Shown here piece by piece: positions 24,093 through 26,836 of a DNA stretch of 26,836 nucleotides (its first letter is position 1; each line of letters starts with the position of its first letter). Made by a program: the position numbers and the translations under genes. Where the stretch lies: positions 1 through 26,836 of the forward strand of contig DATBFX010000382.1 in the NCBI GenBank assembly GCA_036558305.1, read 5' to 3'. The notes under the pieces were generated by a model. That model was not told the origin of the DNA and did not search any database. It saw only the letters and a program-made list of their open reading frames with translations. The DNA comes from DATBFX01 sp036558305 (GTDB lineage Bacteria > Chloroflexota > Chloroflexia > Thermomicrobiales > UBA6265).

Positions 24093-25300
24093 TCCAAGCA
24101 GCCAACTCGGCGCGATGACGCCAACACCGCTCCCAAGGCACCCAGGAACTCGTCGACCTGCTCCTCCTGCCAGACCAGCGGCGGCAGCAACCGGAACACG
24201 ACCGGACTCGCCGGTAGGGCGAGGACGCCCCGCTCTTGCAGTGCCCGCAAGGTCGGCGTCACCCGCTCCTTCAACTCGATCCCGATCATCAGACCCCGGC
24301 CGCGGACCTGCCGGATCTTGGGGCTGCCGAGTCCTTCGACCCCGGCCACCAGACGTGCCCCGAGTTCCGCTGCACGAGCGTAGAGCCCCCGCTCCCGGAG
24401 CGCGGTCAACGTCGCGAGCGCGGCGCGGCAGGCGAGCGGGTTGCCGCCGAAGGTGGTGCCGTGAACTCCCGCTCCGGTCCGCTCGCTGACCCGATCGGTC
24501 GTCAGCGTCAGCCCGATCGGGAAACCGTTGGCGAGCGCCTTCGCCGTGCAGAGGATGTCGGGCGTCACACCGGCGCGCGCGATCGCGAACGGAGCGCCGG
24601 TGCGGAAACCGGTCTGGACCTCGTCGGCAATCAAGAGGGCGCCCCGCGCCCCCGTCAGGTCGCGTGCCGCCTGGAGGTACGAGTCGTCGGCCGGGAAGAT
24701 CCCCGCTTCCCCCTGGATGGGCTCCAGGATGACCGCGGCCGTCTCATTGTCGACCGCCGCAGCCAGCGCATCGGCGTCGTTGAACGGGACGTGGACGACG
24801 TTGACCGGTAGCGGCTCGAACGGCGTCCGGTATTTGGCGTCGGCCGTCGCCGACAGGGCGCCGAGCGTCCGCCCGTGATAGGCGCGACGGGCGGCGACGA
24901 CCTTCGGCCGGCCGGTGGCGGCGCGCGCGAATTTGAGTCCGGCCTCGATCGCCTCGGCGCCGGAGTTGCTCAGGAACGATCGGGTCAACCCATCGGGCGC
25001 GATCTCGGCGATGGCGGCGAGCAGAGACGCCCGGACGTCGCTGTAAAAACTCTGGTGGCAGGTCGTCAAGCGGCCGAGTTGGTCGACCAGCGCGGCGGCG
25101 AACTCCGGGTCGGCGTGGCCGAGCACCGCCACGCCGTAGTTGCTCATCGCGTCGAGATAGCGCTTCCCCTCGCTGTCGTAGAGATACGAACCCTCGCCGC
25201 GCACCAGGGCGATCTCGCGTTTTGCATAGAGCGGAAGTTGGTGGCCGTGTTCCAACTGCTGGATGACGTCGAGGTCGAGGGTCGATGCGAGCAAGGTCAC
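24089..25300 (-). CDS. lysJ: [LysW]-aminoadipate semialdehyde/glutamate semialdehyde transaminase (LysJ/ArgD class)
   Basis: A class III PLP aminotransferase of about 403 residues. The PLP lysine is K254 (CTAKALANGFPIG), the PLP-ring aspartate is D226 (IADEVQTGF), and the phosphate-binding SNSGAEAIEAGLK is at 111-123. HQSFYSD (82-88) and EPIQGEAG (193-200) are as in acetylornithine/LysJ enzymes. Because lysZ lies in the same operon, I read it as the LysW-carrier version, which makes LysW-lysine, LysW-ornithine or both; ArgD on acetylornithine is the alternative. Start: GTG 25300, with AGGAG on the minus strand; the longer frame to 25726 overlaps the HAD gene and is a shadow. The 3' end overlaps the stop of module B, and a decayed copy of this 3' end sits at 23113-23290. 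Confidence 0.9.
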   Translation of the reverse strand: MTLLASTLDLDVIQQLEHGHQLPLYAKREIALVRGEGSYLYDSEGKRYLDAMSNYGVAVLGHADPEFAAALVDQLGRLTTCHQSFYSDVRASLLAAIAEIAPDGLTRSFLSNSGAEAIEAGLKFARAATGRPKVVAARRAYHGRTLGALSATADAKYRTPFEPLPVNVVHVPFNDADALAAAVDNETAAVILEPIQGEAGIFPADDSYLQAARDLTGARGALLIADEVQTGFRTGAPFAIARAGVTPDILCTAKALANGFPIGLTLTTDRVSERTGAGVHGTTFGGNPLACRAALATLTALRERGLYARAAELGARLVAGVEGLGSPKIRQVRGRGLMIGIELKERVTPTLRALQERGVLALPASPVVFRLLPPLVWQEEQVDEFLGALGAVLASSRRVGCLD

Positions 25301-25329
25301 GGTCTGGACTCCTCTCGATGACGATCGAA

Positions 25330-25992
25330 TCACCTGTTGGCCGCGGACTCGAGATCGGCGAGCGCGGCCGGCAGCTCGTCGAGCGAATCGAGGCGAAGGT
25401 GTGCGAGCGATGCCTCCGGGCGATCCGCGTGCAGGTACCCCCACGGGCCGCGCCGCAAGAACACGCCGACCATTCCCGCTTGAACGGCTGGCACGACGTC
25501 GTTGTCTACCCGGTCGCCGACGTAGGCGATCTCCGCCGCCGTGACACCCATTCCCTGGACGACGAGTTCGAAGAACGCCGGCGCGGGCTTTTCGACTCCC
25601 CACCGTTGCGACGACGCCACCATGTCGACGTCCAATCCCATCCGGTTCAGCAACTCCTCCGCCGACTCGGGTTGATTCCCGGCGATGCCGATCCGGTAAC
25701 CCGCCGCGCGGAGGGCGGCGATGCACGGGACCGCGTCGGGATAGAAGTCAGTCGCGTCGGGCATGAAGTCGCGACCGGCTGCCGCCCGCGCCGCCCGCTC
25801 CTGCCGAAAGGTGCTTCCCGGCCTCATGATCTCGAACAGGCGGCGATGGTCTTCAGCGCGCTCGATGATCCCGCCGAGCACACCGAACAGCGTCAGGTGG
25901 GGCACGCCAAACCAGTCGGCCCAGGCCGCCCAGATGCGGGTCTCGTCGACGAGCGTTTCGCCGACGTCGAAAACGACCGCCTTGACCGGCAT
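25330..25992 (-). CDS. HAD-superfamily hydrolase
   Basis: A phosphatase-like hydrolase of about 220 residues. Motif I is VVFDVGETLVDE with nucleophile D9; the usual second aspartate is replaced by glycine in the common DxGET variant. Motif II is IAGNQ, the motif III lysine is in RWGVEKPAP, and motif IV is VGDRVDND. Residues ~17-85 form the helical cap. ATG 25992 starts four bases after the lysZ stop, and the gene lies between lysZ and lysJ in one minus-strand operon. A longer frame (from 26091) only overlaps lysZ. Its substrate is unknown. The position hints at a role beside the LysW lysine/arginine pathway, but HAD genes are common passengers. Confidence 0.88.
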   Translation of the reverse strand: MPVKAVVFDVGETLVDETRIWAAWADWFGVPHLTLFGVLGGIIERAEDHRRLFEIMRPGSTFRQERAARAAAGRDFMPDATDFYPDAVPCIAALRAAGYRIGIAGNQPESAEELLNRMGLDVDMVASSQRWGVEKPAPAFFELVVQGMGVTAAEIAYVGDRVDNDVVPAVQAGMVGVFLRRGPWGYLHADRPEASLAHLRLDSLDELPAALADLESAANR

Positions 25993-25996
25993 CGCG

Positions 25997-26836
25997 CTAC
26001 CCAACCGCGCTCGGAGCGGCGACCGCCGCGGCACAAACGACGGTCCCCTCCCCCGCCAGCGCCCGTTGCACCGGATGCGCGGCCCGCGCATCGGCGAAGA
26101 CGACGCGGCCGACCCCGCGCTGGATCGCCCCCAGCGCCGCTTCGACCTTGACGACCATCCTCCCTTTGGCCACAGCCAACGCGCCCTGTGGATCGCCGGC
26201 GTCGATCTCGCCGATCAAGGTCGCCTCGTCGTCCTTGTCGCGGAGCAACCCCGGCGTGTCCGAGAAGAAGAGCAACGCCTCGGCCCCGAGGGCGACCGCC
26301 AGCTCCAACGCCAGCTTGTCGCCGTCGACGTTGATCGGCAACCCCTCGCCGAGCGCGATCGCCGGCGGCGTCAAGACCGGCAGATACCCGGCACCGAGCA
26401 ATAGCCGAACGAGTGTTATATCGATTTCTTCGATCGTTCCGGCATGGTCGTCGCGCAAAACCTTCGGTTTTCCGTTCTCGATCGCCCGGATCACGGGCTT
26501 GCGGCGTCCCGAGGCGATTCGCCCGTCCATCCCGCTCAACCCGACCGCGTTGACGCCCGCCTTCTGCAACTGCCCCACCAGGCGTTTGTTCACCTTCCCG
26601 GCATAGGCCATCAGCATCGCATCGATCGTCGCACCGTCCGTGTACCGGCTCACCCGCCCCTTGTCGTTCGTGACCATCCGCGGCGGCATCCCGAGCGCCT
26701 CGCTCAACCGGCTAAACTCCGCGTTCCCCCCGTGCACCAGCACGACGGGCCGCCCCAACTCCGCAAGGTCCACGGCGAATCGCGCATAGGCAGCCTCCCC
26801 AATCGCCGCCCCCCCGCCGATTTTGATGACGTACAT
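25997..26836 (-). CDS. lysZ: [LysW]-aminoadipate/[LysW]-glutamate kinase
   Basis: An amino-acid kinase of 279 residues that phosphorylates the side-chain carboxylate of aminoadipate or glutamate held on the carrier protein LysW. Visible motifs: MYVIKIGGG at the start, VLVHGGNAEFSRLSEALGMP (32-51), TNDKGRVSRYTD, NKRLVGQLQKAGVNAVGLSG, YLPVLTPPA, INVDGDKLALELA and KGRMVVKVEAA. These follow the LysZ pattern (HGG.A, PPR.(V/L)T, VSR.TD, GLSG(L/M)DGR) rather than the ordinary ArgB acetylglutamate kinase pattern. The ATG is the last codon of the window, so the upstream ribosome site and earlier operon genes (LysW and LysX are not seen here) lie outside. It leads the lysZ-HAD-lysJ operon. Confidence 0.92.
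   Translation of the reverse strand: MYVIKIGGGAAIGEAAYARFAVDLAELGRPVVLVHGGNAEFSRLSEALGMPPRMVTNDKGRVSRYTDGATIDAMLMAYAGKVNKRLVGQLQKAGVNAVGLSGMDGRIASGRRKPVIRAIENGKPKVLRDDHAGTIEEIDITLVRLLLGAGYLPVLTPPAIALGEGLPINVDGDKLALELAVALGAEALLFFSDTPGLLRDKDDEATLIGEIDAGDPQGALAVAKGRMVVKVEAALGAIQRGVGRVVFADARAAHPVQRALAGEGTVVCAAAVAAPSAVG

Overview
This is a GC-rich bacterial window with long ORFs, short intergenic gaps and strong AGGAGG-type ribosome sites. A LysW-type kinase gene (lysZ) shares an operon with the partner aminotransferase gene (lysJ), and there are two Tat-exported family-5 solute-binding proteins and several secreted beta-propeller proteins. Together these suggest a Chloroflexota bacterium of the Thermomicrobia/Sphaerobacter kind. 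That placement is inference; no rRNA or tRNA gene was seen.

Layout. 1-5.2 kb: proS (-) diverges from a DUF349-repeat gene (+). The DUF349 gene converges on a trans-sulfuration PLP enzyme (-) across a hairpin built of 8-bp repeats. 5.3-8.5 kb: a secreted propeller-like protein, then a Tat-type peptide/nickel-class solute-binding protein with its own promoter. 8.5-11.7 kb: an M20 dipeptidase and a second family-5 binding protein, both on (-), bounded by a large palindrome and a Rho-independent terminator. 11.8-17.2 kb: two near-identical 140-bp MITE-like elements in opposite orientation bracket a large LuxR-type ATPase regulator and a berberine-bridge-type FAD oxidase. 17.5-20.6 kb: an operon of two Dpp-type permeases, an AiiA/AttM-type lactonase and a cupin, with no ATPase gene. 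20.6-22.2 kb: another secreted propeller (-). 22.3-24.1 kb: two tandem copies of a two-gene module (DUF4160 protein, then a DUF2442-like protein fused to an XRE helix-turn-helix), resembling a toxin-antitoxin unit. 24.1-26.8 kb: lysZ, a HAD hydrolase and lysJ on (-).

The most informative structure is at 22.3-24.3 kb. Each DUF4160 gene appears to have a TTGAC(C/G)-17-TA(T/A)(C/T)GT-like promoter placed so that the transcript would begin at a GTG codon, that is, leaderless. Between the two modules lies a decayed, frameshifted copy of the 3' end of lysJ on the minus strand. Intact lysJ converges on the second module with overlapping stop codons. The whole unit (promoter, two genes, lysJ tail) was therefore apparently tandem-duplicated and then diverged.

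Functional reading. The second binding protein, the M20 peptidase and the dppBC-lactonase-cupin operon could form one uptake-and-hydrolysis system for a peptide or lactone. The MITE-bracketed insert now separates the two halves. This is a hypothesis from gene order only.
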